DNA of 64,000 bases, from NCBI RefSeq assembly GCF_014621775.1, contig NZ_CP061204.1:1570501-1634500 (forward strand), written 5' to 3'. Of this stretch, positions 31,437 through 41,035 are shown piece after piece. Each line of letters opens with the position of its first letter. Within the stretch, counting starts at the first letter, position 1. The position numbers were made by a program, and so were the translations under genes. Source of the DNA: Stenotrophomonas sp. 169. GTDB lineage: Bacteria > Pseudomonadota > Gammaproteobacteria > Xanthomonadales > Xanthomonadaceae. The notes under the pieces are model-generated. The model worked only from the letters and a program-made list of their open reading frames with translations. It did not search any database and was not told the origin of the DNA.

Positions 31437-31830
31437 GGGTGGTGCAAGGCTCTTGGACTGCAATGAACGATTCGATAGTGCCGCACTGAGGGCAGAAGCG
31501 GCAGATGCAGGCGCACATCATCGGCAAGCCGGCTAAATCGTTCAGTGCACAGACGTGGTGCAGAGGCAGATCGCATGTTTCGCTGCAGCATCCCGCCACC
31601 CCCGGTCACGTCCCGGTGCCATGCGCACAGCGTGCACCCTGCGACATCAACGCCGCGTCACGCCGATAGTCCAGATCAGAAAGTGCTGCGTATTCAGGGG
31701 CTTCACCGGACAGGTGTTATTGACGTGAGGTAAGGTACCGCGTTGCCTGCGCTCACCTGTGTCGTTTGAAACGCCGTGTGACGTGGGCCGAAAGGACCAT
31801 CTGTTTTTCATCCGAGGGCATGATCCACCC
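31437..31830. other. Divergent intergenic region
   Basis: No convincing gene in 394 bases between the EAL gene (minus) and the transporter (plus). An inverted repeat, ACAGGTG near 31707 and CACCTGT near 31752, flanks TTGACG at 31718-31723 and may mark a regulator site. Confidence 0.4.
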
Positions 31831-33153
31831 ATGAGCAATTCCCCCATCCCCCTGGCGCCCGGTGCTCTCCGGCGCTCGGTATCCAATACCCTGAAAGGCT
31901 CTGCCGGCAATCTGGTCGAGTGGTACGACGTTTACGTCTACTCGGTGTTTGCCAAGTATTTCGAATCCCAGTTCTTCTCGGCCGACGACAAGAACTCCAA
32001 CATGTACATCTGGGGCATCTTTGCCGCGACCTTCCTGATGCGCCCGATCGGTGCGTGGTATTTCGGTCGTTTCGCCGACCGTTACGGCCGCCGGCTTGCG
32101 CTCACCGTGTCGGTCAGCGTGATGGCTGCCTGTTCGTTCCTGATCGCCATCGCGCCTACGGCGGCCTCCATCGGCATCTGGGCGGCGGTGATCCTGTTGT
32201 TTGCCCGCCTGCTGCAGGGCTTCGCCACCGGCGGCGAATACGGCGCCAGTGCGACGTACATGTCCGAGGCGGCCGTTCCCGGCTGGCGCGGTTTCCTGTC
32301 CTCCTTCCATTACGTCACCCTGGTCGGCGGCCATGTGCTCGCACAGGCGGTACTGCTGGTGATGCTGCTGTCCTGGGACGCGACGCACGTGTCTGAATGG
32401 GGCTGGCGTGTGGCCTTCGGTATCGGCGGCATCGGCGCGCTGGTCGTGTTCTGGCTGCGACGCACGATGGACGAATCGCTGAGCGCGGAATCGATCGAAG
32501 CAGCGAAGGACGGCAAGGCAAAGGCCACGGGCTCCATGCGTGAGCTGTTCGTCAACCAGTGGCGTCCGCTGCTGTTGTGCTTCCTGATCACGGCCGGCGG
32601 TACGGTGGCGTTCTACACCTACACCATCAATGGCCCGAAGATGATCCAGACCGCTTTCGCTGGCGATGACGTGATCACCGGTACGCTGATCAACCTGGGC
32701 GTGCTGACGTTCCTGATGCTGCTGCAGCCACTGGGCGGGCTGTTGTCCGACCGGATCGGCCGCAAGAGCCTGCTGGTGTTCTTCGGCATCGGTGGCGTGC
32801 TCTACACCTGGTACCTGATCACGGCACTGCCGCAGCAGACTTCGGCCCTGTCGGCGTTCCTGATCCTGGCCACCGGCTTTGTCATCCTGACCGGTTACAC
32901 CTCGATCAACGCCGTGGTGAAGGCCGAGTTGTTCCCGGCACACATCCGTGCGCTGGGCGTCGGCCTGGGTTATGCACTGGCCAACTCGTTGTTCGGTGGC
33001 ACCGCGCCGCTGCTGTACCAGGGCGCGCTCGCGACGGGCCGCGTGGATGAATTCATCATCTACATCACGGCGGTCATTGCCGTGTCGTTGGTGGTCTATA
33101 TCTTCTTCCTGAAGAACAAGGGCCCGAACTGGCTGGATGGCACACGCAGCTGA
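31831..33153 (+). CDS. MHS-family MFS transporter (alpha-ketoglutarate/dicarboxylate-type)
   Basis: Encodes 440 residues with about twelve membrane helices. The N terminus GSAGNLVEWYDVYVYSVFAK, the first MFS loop motif GRFADRYGRRLAL, and the GFATGGEYGASATYMSE segment are those of metabolite:proton symporters such as KgtP and ProP. The second repeat has GGLLSDRIGRKSLL. The substrate cannot be fixed by eye; dicarboxylate or alpha-ketoglutarate is most likely from the overall pattern. ATG 31831 is chosen over an upstream in-frame ATG at 31759. Confidence 0.9.
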   Translation: MSNSPIPLAPGALRRSVSNTLKGSAGNLVEWYDVYVYSVFAKYFESQFFSADDKNSNMYIWGIFAATFLMRPIGAWYFGRFADRYGRRLALTVSVSVMAACSFLIAIAPTAASIGIWAAVILLFARLLQGFATGGEYGASATYMSEAAVPGWRGFLSSFHYVTLVGGHVLAQAVLLVMLLSWDATHVSEWGWRVAFGIGGIGALVVFWLRRTMDESLSAESIEAAKDGKAKATGSMRELFVNQWRPLLLCFLITAGGTVAFYTYTINGPKMIQTAFAGDDVITGTLINLGVLTFLMLLQPLGGLLSDRIGRKSLLVFFGIGGVLYTWYLITALPQQTSALSAFLILATGFVILTGYTSINAVVKAELFPAHIRALGVGLGYALANSLFGGTAPLLYQGALATGRVDEFIIYITAVIAVSLVVYIFFLKNKGPNWLDGTRS

Positions 33154-33184
33154 CCGCGCTGAGCCAGCAATGATGAAATGAGAA

Positions 33185-33215
33185 GGGCCCGTGCAGCGAT
33201 GCGCGGGTCCTTTTT
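33185..33215 (+). terminator. Terminator after the MHS transporter
   Basis: GGGCCCGTGC (33185-33194), loop AGCGAT, GCGCGGGTCC (33201-33210), then T5. The stem is close to that after tRNA-Pro. Confidence 0.88.
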
Positions 33216-33334
33216 CATGGTGCGGAGCGGACAGGTGTGGCTCGTCGATGCTGACGCGCCCTGCACGCGGCGTGCACCTTGCGGATGCTGCCACTCACGC
33301 ACTCTGGGAATGTCCTTCACCTGATCGGAGCCAC

Positions 33335-33445
33335 ATGAATACTCCCGGCAAGCCCAAGCCCTCGTGGCGTCAGGGCCGCTACCTCTGGGTCGCCTTTGCA
33401 GTCGTACTGGTGATCGTGTTCATCACCATGTTCAATCCCTGGTAA
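33335..33445 (+). CDS. Small membrane protein, 36 residues
   Basis: ATG 33335 with GGAG just upstream (33327-33330) opens 36 codons: a basic N terminus (MNTPGKPKPSWRQGRYLW) and one hydrophobic helix ending in MFNPW. It stands alone after a terminator. No family is recognised. The ribosome site and clean one-helix design make it a plausible real small protein. Confidence 0.55.
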   Translation: MNTPGKPKPSWRQGRYLWVAFAVVLVIVFITMFNPW

Positions 33446-33458
33446 CGCGCGGTCTCCT

Positions 33459-34238
33459 TCAGTCGAAGTAGACCGCCAGCCCCACGCCTGCCTGCAGATC
33501 CGGGCTGTCAGCGTCCAGACCGGCATCGAGTGACGCATCCAGCTGGATGCGTTCGCTCCACAGGAAGGTGACACCGCCGCCCGCGACCGATTCATTGGGC
33601 TCGCCACGCGTATGAGTGAAACCCGCTTCAATGAAAGCTGACCAGCGCGGCCCCAAGGCCAGCGACAGGCTGGGTGACCATACCGTTGAGCGCTGTCCGT
33701 CGCCACGACTATGGCTGACATACAGATCGCTGGTCAGATCCTCAGTGAAATCATGTTCCCAGCTACCGGCGAGCGCGTACTGCCTGCCCTCACTGAACGC
33801 GGCATCCCCGCGTGCCAGGGTCGCAGACGCCAGCACGGCAAAGCGGTCGTTCTCGGTGCGCAGTGGGGCGAGCCACTTCAGTGCGATCTGGGTATCGCCG
33901 GTACCACGCTCACGAAGACTCGGTTCCGCCGGTGCACGCATGCGCTCGCGTTGCCAGGGTGACCCCGACAGTTGCAGTTCCAGTCGCGGCGCCAGGCCCG
34001 TGCGCAGGGTGACGTCGCTGCCGAACTGTTCGCTGCGGACGCCGTCGCGATCGGTATCGCGCGTGTAGGACGGCAGGCCCAGTTCCAGTGCCATGGCGCC
34101 ACGCGGCACGATACCGGTCCCCAGCCCGAGACCCGGACGATCAAACGCGGGGACGTCCTCATCGTCTGCCTGTTGCGCGGCGGCGGTGCCGCTCAGCAGC
34201 AGGCCCAGCAAGGAGGCGACGAACAGGGGAGTGCGCAT
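33459..34238 (-). CDS. Predicted outer-membrane beta-barrel (transporter/MetA-type)
   Basis: Encodes 259 residues. A signal peptide (RTPLFVASLLGLLLSGTAAA) is followed by alternating beta-strand patterns and a C-terminal strand ending in VGLAVYFD, the aromatic end typical of outer-membrane barrels. The repeats ALKWLAP and AFIEAGFTHTRG resemble the family annotated as putative phenol-degradation MetA or transporter. ATG 34238 has AGGA six bases upstream; the frame is open to 34376. Function unknown. Confidence 0.75.
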   Translation of the reverse strand: MRTPLFVASLLGLLLSGTAAAQQADDEDVPAFDRPGLGLGTGIVPRGAMALELGLPSYTRDTDRDGVRSEQFGSDVTLRTGLAPRLELQLSGSPWQRERMRAPAEPSLRERGTGDTQIALKWLAPLRTENDRFAVLASATLARGDAAFSEGRQYALAGSWEHDFTEDLTSDLYVSHSRGDGQRSTVWSPSLSLALGPRWSAFIEAGFTHTRGEPNESVAGGGVTFLWSERIQLDASLDAGLDADSPDLQAGVGLAVYFD

Positions 34239-34291
34239 GGGATGTCCTGCAGGAACGGTGCGCGGATGATGCGACCGCCGCGATAGCCGGG

Positions 34292-34525
34292 TCAATCGAC
34301 CAGGCGGGCAAAGCGGGGCTGCGGACCCTCTGCGCCGGCGATCGTTTCGACGAACATGTCGTACGGGCGTACCCACAGACCGCCTTCGCCGTACAGGGCG
34401 CGATACAACACCATCGGCTGCAGCGACTCGCTGCTGCGCACGACGTCGACCACCTCATAGAGGCCGCCCTTGAAATGACGGTAGCGCCCCGGTGTCAGGT
34501 GAGGCAGGGCGGGGAGGTCGGACAT
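34292..34525 (-). CDS. DUF1653 protein
   Basis: Encodes 77 residues with the DUF1653 signature: LTPGRYRHFKGGLYEVVDVV, then MVLYRALYGEGGLWVRPYDM. These small soluble proteins are common in proteobacteria and have no assigned role. ATG 34525 gives the family start; the frame is open to 34771 but upstream codons show no similarity. Confidence 0.85.
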   Translation of the reverse strand: MSDLPALPHLTPGRYRHFKGGLYEVVDVVRSSESLQPMVLYRALYGEGGLWVRPYDMFVETIAGAEGPQPRFARLVD

Positions 34526-34605
34526 GGCGGCACCGGTCAACGGGGAAGAAGAACCGGGATTGTTCAACGGCCCGGTCGCCACGTCCACTGCGGTTGCAGC
34601 GCGGG

Positions 34606-34707
34606 TCAGAACACCGTGGCGCGCAGCAGCTCTTCGACCAGGACCAGATAGCTGGCGACGAAGTAGAACTTGATCAAGGACGGACGTTGAGCGAAGTAGG
34701 TGCGCAT
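34606..34707 (-). CDS. Possible 33-residue membrane peptide
   Basis: ATG 34707 opens 33 codons: MRTYFAQRPSLIKFYF, then a hydrophobic segment and an acidic turn (VEELLRATVF). It lies 80 bases upstream of the DUF1653 gene on the same strand. No clear ribosome site was seen and no family is recognised. Confidence 0.35.
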   Translation of the reverse strand: MRTYFAQRPSLIKFYFVASYLVLVEELLRATVF

Positions 34708-34937
34708 GTGGAAGGGGCCCCCTGTGGTGTACGCAGTGTGAAATAAAACACCAGTGCGTGACAAGCATCACGTAGCGTTCACGGTGAACGGACTCAGGGA
34801 TGTGATTTCCCGGCAGGGCGGGCCTTTCAGACCGGACCGATGGGGTAGGGGAAGGCCGGCACCTAGCATCTGCTCAACGGCTGGGCTGTCGTCATCAGCC
34901 TTGACCCGACCCTCACCCACCTGCCAGGAGCTCCCGC

Positions 34938-35155
34938 ATGGTCATCGTCGTAGAAAAGGTCGAACGCCGCTGGCGTGTCGTCCACCCCAGCATCCCTTGC
35001 ACCAGGATTTCGCCAGCGGCAGAGATGCATTCGACGTGGCGGCTGCACTGGCCCGCTCCTGCCACCGTGAGGGTGGCCAGGATGTCGTGGTGCGTGTCGA
35101 AGCGTTCCAGGCGGGCGTGGAGGCGCTGCGTATCAGTGGCAGTGGCCGCGCCTGA
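34938..35155 (+). pseudogene. Frameshifted paralog of the 67-residue gene at 35320
   Basis: AGGAG (34926-34930) seven bases before ATG 34938 marks a real start. The frame reads MVIVVEKVERRWRVVHPSIP, then the similarity continues one frame over as LHQDFASGRDAFDVAAALAR and ends at 35155. Joined, the product is a 72-residue homolog of the next gene (WRVVHP / WRVLHP; FDVAAALAR / FDFADALAR; VVRVEA / AVRVET). The break is one missing base at the CCC near 34993-34995. The family is not recognised. Confidence 0.65.
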
Positions 35156-35319
35156 AAATCAGAAAACCCTGATGGAGTCCGAGACAGACATCCCCTAGTC
35201 TCGGTGGTTGGCGGGGGCCATTGGTGCCAGGCACAGGGCAGGACGGCGAGGGCAGCGCGAAGGCTTCCCTCCCGTGCCGTATGTCGTGGCATCCCGTTTG
35301 CTCATGGAGAGAGACCGAC

Positions 35320-35523
35320 ATGTTGATCCGCGTCCAGAACGAGCAGCGCCACTGGCGCGTGCTCCATCCCCAGAAGACTGAAACCGTTTCGTTCCACGAA
35401 GGCACGGCCGCGTTCGACTTCGCCGATGCGCTTGCGCGCGATCTGCACGCACGTACCGGCCAGGCCTGCGCGGTACGCGTGGAGACCCCCGACAGTTACG
35501 TTGACACCGTCCGCTACGGCTGA
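35320..35523 (+). CDS. Small conserved-looking protein, 67 residues
   Basis: ATG 35320 is preceded by GGAGAG. The product begins MLIRVQNEQRHWRVLHPQK and has AAFDFADALARDLHARTGQA, a layout vaguely like DUF2188 (a strand, an amphipathic helix, a final strand). The upstream gene at 34938 is a damaged tandem copy, which supports this being a real family. Function unknown. Confidence 0.7.
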   Translation: MLIRVQNEQRHWRVLHPQKTETVSFHEGTAAFDFADALARDLHARTGQACAVRVETPDSYVDTVRYG

Positions 35524-35673
35524 AATCGCAGTGCAGCGTGAGGCAGGCGTGCCCCAAGGCTGAACAGGGCGTAGGGGTAGTACAACTGAGGCTGACCGGT
35601 TCCGCCCGTGGAGGCTTTGCGTCGGGCTGAACTTGCGCCATGCTCGGCCTACCGATCGATCAGGACGCTTCAC

Positions 35674-36267
35674 ATGACCCAGGAACTGTCTTCCTCACGC
35701 CGCCCCGTGGCCTCCTTGTGGGCGATCTGCCTGCCGCTGCTGGTCGGTGCCGGCATCGCCGGCACGGCACACGCGCAGTATCGTGACAACGATCGCTACG
35801 CGGAGGATCGGTATGGCAACAGCAACACCACCATCCGCTGCGAATCGGTGAAAAACCGCAACAAGGAATGCCGACTCGACGGCCGTGCACGGCTGGTACG
35901 CCAGCTGTCCGGCGCGGCCTGCGTTGAAGGGCGGAGCTGGGGCCAGTCGCGCGGCGGCGTGTGGGTCAGCAATGGGTGCCGTGCAGAGTTCGTTGGCGAG
36001 CGGGGACGTCCCTCACGCCCGGGCCACGGCGGCGGCAACTGGGGCGGCGGCAATGGCAATGGTAACGGCTGGGGCTCGGCAGGGCAGGTGATCGACTGCG
36101 ACTCGAATGATCGCCGCCAGCGCCGCTGCAACGTCACCATCCGGCAGGACGCGCGCCTGATCAAGCAGAAATCCGGTACCGCCTGCATCGAAGGGCAAAG
36201 CTGGGGCTGGGATCGCAACGGTGTGTGGGTCAGCAACGGCTGCCGCGGCCAGTTCCAGGTCCGCTGA
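35674..36267 (+). CDS. Exported DUF3011 protein with two repeats
   Basis: Encodes 197 residues. A signal peptide (LWAICLPLLVGAGIAGTAHA) is followed by two copies of the DUF3011 unit: TIRCESVKNRNKECRLDG to WVSNGCRAEF, and VIDCDSNDRRQRRCNVTI to WVSNGCRGQF. Each carries three cysteines and the SWGxxxxGVWVSNGC motif, and a Gly/Asn-rich linker separates them. It is probably periplasmic or outer-membrane associated. ATG 35674 has AGGA eight bases upstream. Confidence 0.88.
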   Translation: MTQELSSSRRPVASLWAICLPLLVGAGIAGTAHAQYRDNDRYAEDRYGNSNTTIRCESVKNRNKECRLDGRARLVRQLSGAACVEGRSWGQSRGGVWVSNGCRAEFVGERGRPSRPGHGGGNWGGGNGNGNGWGSAGQVIDCDSNDRRQRRCNVTIRQDARLIKQKSGTACIEGQSWGWDRNGVWVSNGCRGQFQVR

Positions 36268-36285
36268 GCCAGCGGATACAGGGGC

Positions 36286-36400
36286 CCGCCGAGCATGGCT
36301 CGGCGCTACGGACTGCGTGACGATCCATCGAAATGCGTGTAGCGCCGAGCCATGCTCGGCGGGGCCACGCGACACGCCACCGACCCGGGGTCGGCGCTAC
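36286..36400. repeat. Cluster of three SMAG palindromes
   Basis: Units at 36286-36309 (ends in CTAC), 36339-36362 (begins with GTAG) and 36380-36400 (CCGACCCGGGGTCGGCGCTAC) lie between the converging DUF3011 and dxs genes. Confidence 0.88.
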
Positions 36401-36404
36401 CCGA

Positions 36405-38315
36405 TCAGCCTGCCGCGCTCAGCGGCGTACTGCCCGCCGCCAACGTCGGCCAGCGCTTGAGCACCGCCGCCCGGATCCCGGCGGCATCGATGCCGGCTTC
36501 GCCCAGCAGATCTTCGCGGCTGGCGTGATGCTGGAAGGCATCCGGCAGCCCGAGGTGCAGGAACGGCTTCAGCACCTCTTCTGTGCTGAGCAGCTCAGCC
36601 ACGGCAGACCCGGCACCACCGGCCACCACGTTGTCTTCGATGGTCACGAAGCCCTCGTGGCGCGCAGCCAGCTGCAGAAGCAGATCGCGGTCCAGCGGCT
36701 TGATGAAGCGCATGTTGACCACCGTCAGGCCCAGTGCGCGGCCGACGGCCTCGGCATCGTTGACCGTGCTGCCGAAGGCCAGCAGCGCGATCCGGCTGCC
36801 CTCCACGCGGACCTCGCCCTTGCCGATCGGCAGGGTGGACAGATCGGTGCCGGCGGCCACGCCGGTGCCACTGCCGCGCGGGTAACGCACGGCGGCGGGG
36901 CCCGTGTGCTGCAGGCCCGTGCTCAGCATCTGCCGGCATTCGGCTTCGTTGGACGGCGCCATCACCACCATGTTCGGCACGCAGCGCAGGAAGCTCAGGT
37001 CCAGGTTGCCGGCATGCGTGGCACCGTCCGGACCCACTACGCCGGCGCGATCGATGGCGAACAGCACGTCAAGGTTCTGGATCGCCACGTCATGCACCAG
37101 TTGGTCATAGGCGCGCTGCAGGAAGGTGGAATAGATCGCCACCACCGGCTTGGCGCCCTGCGTAGCCATGCCGGCTGCGAGTGTCACCGCGTGTTGTTCG
37201 GCGATCGCTACGTCGTTGTAGCGGTCGGGATACTCACGGCTGAAACGCACCAGGCCGGAGCCCTCGCGCATCGCCGGCGTGATGGCGTGCAGGCGCGGCT
37301 CTGCGGCGGCGGCATCGCACAGCCAGTCGCCGAAGACATCGGTGTAGGTGGGCTTCTTCGCGCCGCCCTTGGCCACCAGGCCCTTGATCGGATCGAACGG
37401 GCCCACTGCGTGGTAACCGATCTGGTCACCCTCGGCCGGCTCGTAGCCCTTGCCTTTGGTGGTCAGCACGTGCAGCAGCTTGGGGCCCTTCAGCGTGCGC
37501 AGGGTCTTCAGCGTGGACAGCAGCGCTGGCATGTCATGGCCATCGATGGGGCCGGTGTAATGGAAGCCCATCTCTTCGAACATCGTGGACGGCACGAACA
37601 TGCCTTTCCAGTGTTCTTCCCAGCGTTTGACGAAGCGCGCGGGATTGTTGCGTTTGTCGCCGAGGATCTTCTTGCCGCCTTCGCGCAGGGCATTGAGCGT
37701 GCGGCTGCCCGTTGCGCGGCCAAGCACTTTGGTCAGTCCGCCCACGGCTTCGGAGATCGACATATTGTTGTCGTTGAGGATCACCAGCAGGTTCGGCTCC
37801 GGTTCCATGCCGCCGGCGTGCATCAGGGCCTCGAAGGCCATGCCTGCCGTCATCGCGCCATCGCCGATCACAGCCACCACGCGGCGATCATCGCCTTCAC
37901 GCTGGCGGGCGATCGCCATGCCGAGCGCGGCCGAAATCGAGGTCGACGAATGGCCGACGCCAAAGGTGTCGTACTCGCTCTCTTCGCGCTTGGGGAACGG
38001 AGCGACGCCGTCTTTCTGCTTTACCGTATGGATCTCATCGCGCCGTCCGGTCAGGATCTTGTGCGGATAGGTCTGGTGGCCCACGTCCCATACCAACTGG
38101 TCGTGCGGCGTCTGATAGAGGTAATGCAGGGCGACAGTGAGCTCGATCACGCCCAGGCCGGCGGCGAAATGCCCCCCGCTGCGGCCTACCGATTCGATCA
38201 GATAGGCGCGCAGTTCGTCGGCGACCGCCCTCAGTTCGGATTCTTCGAACGTGCGCAGGTCATCCGGTGTCTGGATGCGCGAGAGACGGGGATAGCGGGC
38301 AGAGTCGATCATCAT
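36405..38315 (-). CDS. dxs: 1-Deoxy-D-xylulose-5-phosphate synthase
   Basis: Encodes 636 residues. DXS joins pyruvate and glyceraldehyde 3-phosphate, the first step of the MEP isoprenoid pathway, using thiamine diphosphate. Visible are the [19 protein letters not shown] segment, the ThDP/Mg motif [18 protein letters not shown] to NDNNMSIS, the transketolase pyrimidine-binding domain ([15 protein letters not shown]) and the C-terminal domain. ATGATG at 38310-38315 gives two equivalent starts. No MEP-pathway gene is adjacent. Confidence 0.97.
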   Translation of the reverse strand: MMIDSARYPRLSRIQTPDDLRTFEESELRAVADELRAYLIESVGRSGGHFAAGLGVIELTVALHYLYQTPHDQLVWDVGHQTYPHKILTGRRDEIHTVKQKDGVAPFPKREESEYDTFGVGHSSTSISAALGMAIARQREGDDRRVVAVIGDGAMTAGMAFEALMHAGGMEPEPNLLVILNDNNMSISEAVGGLTKVLGRATGSRTLNALREGGKKILGDKRNNPARFVKRWEEHWKGMFVPSTMFEEMGFHYTGPIDGHDMPALLSTLKTLRTLKGPKLLHVLTTKGKGYEPAEGDQIGYHAVGPFDPIKGLVAKGGAKKPTYTDVFGDWLCDAAAAEPRLHAITPAMREGSGLVRFSREYPDRYNDVAIAEQHAVTLAAGMATQGAKPVVAIYSTFLQRAYDQLVHDVAIQNLDVLFAIDRAGVVGPDGATHAGNLDLSFLRCVPNMVVMAPSNEAECRQMLSTGLQHTGPAAVRYPRGSGTGVAAGTDLSTLPIGKGEVRVEGSRIALLAFGSTVNDAEAVGRALGLTVVNMRFIKPLDRDLLLQLAARHEGFVTIEDNVVAGGAGSAVAELLSTEEVLKPFLHLGLPDAFQHHASREDLLGEAGIDAAGIRAAVLKRWPTLAAGSTPLSAAG

Positions 38316-38416
38316 GTTCGTACTTGTGCTGACCGTCTATTTTCGCGCTCATTCCAAGGTGGAGCAAGCAGACGCCGACATCCGTGATCGCCCAGTGAGT
38401 TCTGATGCCTGCCGGT

Positions 38417-39082
38417 TCACGCCGAGAGCTTGGATTTCTTCGGCAGCTGCGCTTTCAGGAAGGCCATCTGATCGGCCAGGATATTGCGGTTGGACAGGAT
38501 CAGGTGTTCGATCCAGCTCGGCCGGAAAGGCACGGCCAGCAAGGGCATGCCCGCTTGCTGCGGGGTGCGGTTGCTCTTGCGCGAGTTGCAATGGAAGCAG
38601 GCGGTGACCACGTTTTCCCAGACATCCAGGCCGCCCTTGGACAGCGGCATCACATGGTCGCGGGTGAGAACCGGACGTGAATGCTGTTGCCCGCAGTACA
38701 GGCAAAGATGGGCATCACGCGCGAACAGCGCGGCATTGGTGAGGTTGGGCGTGGGAGCGGGCGACCGCGAACGCGCGTGCCCGCGGGTGGCGATGATGGG
38801 GTGCAGGTCCATCCCGCTGCGCAGGCCGCTGAGCCGGTTGACGCCGCCGTGAATGTGCAGGCAGGGGTCGCCCAGCGTCCACGACACCGCACCGCGGGCA
38901 TACAGGCACGACGCGTCCTGCCAGTTGATCCAGTCCAGGACCCGGCCGTGGGCATCAAGGGAAAGCAGGCGGACGGTGCCGGGGCGATGCAGTGCGCTGG
39001 CGAGCGGCGATGACCCGGCCTCCGGAGCGGATGAGGCAGCTCCGGTAGTGATCAGACCCAGGCGTGTAGTGTCTGTCTCCAT
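38417..39082 (-). CDS. HNH endonuclease-family protein
   Basis: Encodes 221 residues. The C-terminal half has the HNH module: CLYCG (first zinc pair), LTRDHVMPLSKGG (catalytic His-Asp-His region), WENVVTACFHCNSRKSNRTP (second zinc pair, Asn). The N-terminal part (VRLLSLDAHGRVLDWINWQD) is shared with a widespread McrA-like family that stands alone in bacterial genomes. There is no sign of a restriction or phage neighbourhood, so a housekeeping or defence role is open. Confidence 0.9.
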   Translation of the reverse strand: METDTTRLGLITTGAASSAPEAGSSPLASALHRPGTVRLLSLDAHGRVLDWINWQDASCLYARGAVSWTLGDPCLHIHGGVNRLSGLRSGMDLHPIIATRGHARSRSPAPTPNLTNAALFARDAHLCLYCGQQHSRPVLTRDHVMPLSKGGLDVWENVVTACFHCNSRKSNRTPQQAGMPLLAVPFRPSWIEHLILSNRNILADQMAFLKAQLPKKSKLSA

Positions 39083-39154
39083 CGGAATAACAGCTTATAC
39101 CCGAAAGATGACGCTTTGTGTAACAGCCCCCCGCACGGTCATGACGGCCGCTGC

Positions 39155-39206
39155 GCTCGCCGAGCATGGCTCGGCGCTACCGGGTAGTGACGGCCGCTGG
39201 CCGTCA
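39155..39206. repeat. Two SMAG units of different subfamilies, one reaching into a stop codon
   Basis: A unit of the GCCGAGC type (39155-39180, ending CTAC) is followed by GTAGTGACGGCCGCTGGCC (39184-39206, TGACGGCC/GGCCGTCA palindrome). The end of the second supplies TCA at 39204-39206, the stop codon of the minus-strand acyl-CoA dehydrogenase. Confidence 0.85.
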
Positions 39207-40991
39207 GCCGAAGCGCGCGTCGTCCATCGCCATCAGCGTGTCGGCGCCGGCCTGGATCGCGGCGGCGTGGGCCAGGGTGCGTGGCAGCACGCGCGCGAAG
39301 TAGAAACGTGCCGTTTCGCGCTTGGCCTGCTTGAACGCAGCGCTCTGTGCGCTGGCATCAGCGGCGGCCACGCTGCGGGCCCACCAGTAAGCCAGCACCA
39401 CATACCCGGAGTAGAACAGGTAGTCGTGGCTGGCTGCGCCGAGTTCGTCGGGATTGCCGGCCGCACGCTGCAGGACGTCCATCGTCAATGCGCCCCACTC
39501 ACTGGCCTTCGCGCGCAGCGGTGCGATGAACTCCGCCAACGCGTCATCCCCTTGGTGCGCCTGCGCGAAGGTTTCAATTTCCGCCAGGAACAGTTTCAGG
39601 CCTGCGCCCTGGCTGGAGGCGGTCTTGCGGCCGATCAGGTCCAAGGCCTGGATACCGGTCGTGCCTTCATACAGCGTGGTGATGCGGGCATCGCGGGCCA
39701 ACTGCTCCATGCCGTGTTCGCGGATATAGCCGTGGCCGCCGAAGCACTGCAGGGCGTTGTACGTATTCTCGATGCCCCATTCGGTCTGGCATGCCTTCGA
39801 AATGGGAGTCAGGAAGCTCACCAGCGTGTCGGCACGCTCGCGCTCGGCGGGGTCCTGCGCGCCGTGGGCGATGTCGATCAACGTGCCGGCATGCAGCGCC
39901 AGCAGGCGGCTGCCTTCCAGCAGCGACTTGATGGTCAGCAGCATGCGGCGCACATCGGGGTGCACGATGATCGGATCAGCCGGCTTGTCCGGGAACTTCG
40001 CGCCGCTCAGCGAGCGCGACTGCAGCCGCTCACGCGAATACTTCAGCGCATTCTGATACGCGCGCTCGGACAGGCCGATACCCTGCAGGCCCACACCCAG
40101 GCGCGCGGTGTTCATCATGGTGAACATTGCCTGCAGGCCCTTGTGCGGCTGGCCGACGAGATACCCCTCGGCGCCGTCGAAGTTCATCACGCAGGTGACC
40201 GAGCCCTTGATGCCCATCTTGTGTTCGATCGAGCCACACCGCAGCGCGTTGCGTTCGCCGACCTGGCCCTCGCGGTCGACCTTGAACTTGGGCGTCACGA
40301 ACAACGAAATGCCCTTCGCGCCGGCCGGTGCGCCGGGCAGCTTGGCCAGCACCAGGTGCACGATGTTGTCGGTCAGGTCGTGCTCGCCGGCGGTGATGAA
40401 GATCTTGGTGCCGGTGATCGCGTAGCTGCCATCCGGATTCGGCTCGGCCTTGGTCTTCAGCAGGCCCAGGTCGGTGCCGCAGTGGGGTTCGGTCAGGCAC
40501 ATGGTGCCGGTCCAGCGGCCTTCGATCAGCGGCTTCAGGAACGCTTCGTGCTGCCACGGTTCGCCATGGTGCTTCAGCGCCTCGATCGCACCGTGCGACA
40601 GCAGCGGGAAATTGCCCCAGGCCAGGTTGGCCGCGTTGATCATTTCATTGAGCGGGACCCCCAGCGTATGCGGCAGACCTTGTCCGCCAACGTCGGGCGA
40701 CGCGGTCAGGCCTGTCCACCCGCCCTCGACGAACTGGTCGTACGCCTGCTTGAAGCCCGGCGGCGTGGTGACTTCACCGCTTGCCTGGTCGAGCACGCAG
40801 CCCACCTCGTCGCCGACGCTGTTCAAGCGCGCCAGCACCGAGCCACTGAAGCGGCCTGCCTCTTCGAGTACGGCATCCACCACGTCGGCGGTGGCATCAC
40901 TGAAGCCCAGGCGGGCGAACAGTGCCTCCACCTTGAGCACGTCATGCAGGGCGAAGCGCAGGTCGGAAAGCGGTGCGGTATAGCTGCTCAT
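39204..40991 (-). CDS. Acyl-CoA dehydrogenase with C-terminal extension (DmdC-like)
   Basis: Encodes 595 residues, longer than classic acyl-CoA dehydrogenases (about 380). The FAD-binding core has GTMCLTEPHCGTDLGLLKT, GTKIFITAGEHDL and CFGGHGYIREHGMEQLARDA, then YEGTTGIQALDL. The last 130 residues form the extra helical domain of the family that includes 3-methylmercaptopropionyl-CoA dehydrogenase (DmdC) and long-chain AcdB-type enzymes. The substrate cannot be told from sequence alone. Its stop codon lies inside a SMAG palindrome. Confidence 0.9.
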   Translation of the reverse strand: MSSYTAPLSDLRFALHDVLKVEALFARLGFSDATADVVDAVLEEAGRFSGSVLARLNSVGDEVGCVLDQASGEVTTPPGFKQAYDQFVEGGWTGLTASPDVGGQGLPHTLGVPLNEMINAANLAWGNFPLLSHGAIEALKHHGEPWQHEAFLKPLIEGRWTGTMCLTEPHCGTDLGLLKTKAEPNPDGSYAITGTKIFITAGEHDLTDNIVHLVLAKLPGAPAGAKGISLFVTPKFKVDREGQVGERNALRCGSIEHKMGIKGSVTCVMNFDGAEGYLVGQPHKGLQAMFTMMNTARLGVGLQGIGLSERAYQNALKYSRERLQSRSLSGAKFPDKPADPIIVHPDVRRMLLTIKSLLEGSRLLALHAGTLIDIAHGAQDPAERERADTLVSFLTPISKACQTEWGIENTYNALQCFGGHGYIREHGMEQLARDARITTLYEGTTGIQALDLIGRKTASSQGAGLKLFLAEIETFAQAHQGDDALAEFIAPLRAKASEWGALTMDVLQRAAGNPDELGAASHDYLFYSGYVVLAYWWARSVAAADASAQSAAFKQAKRETARFYFARVLPRTLAHAAAIQAGADTLMAMDDARFG

Positions 40992-41035
40992 CGTGAAGCG
41001 TCTCGATCAGGGGCGGGGGGCAGGGAAGGCGGGAA

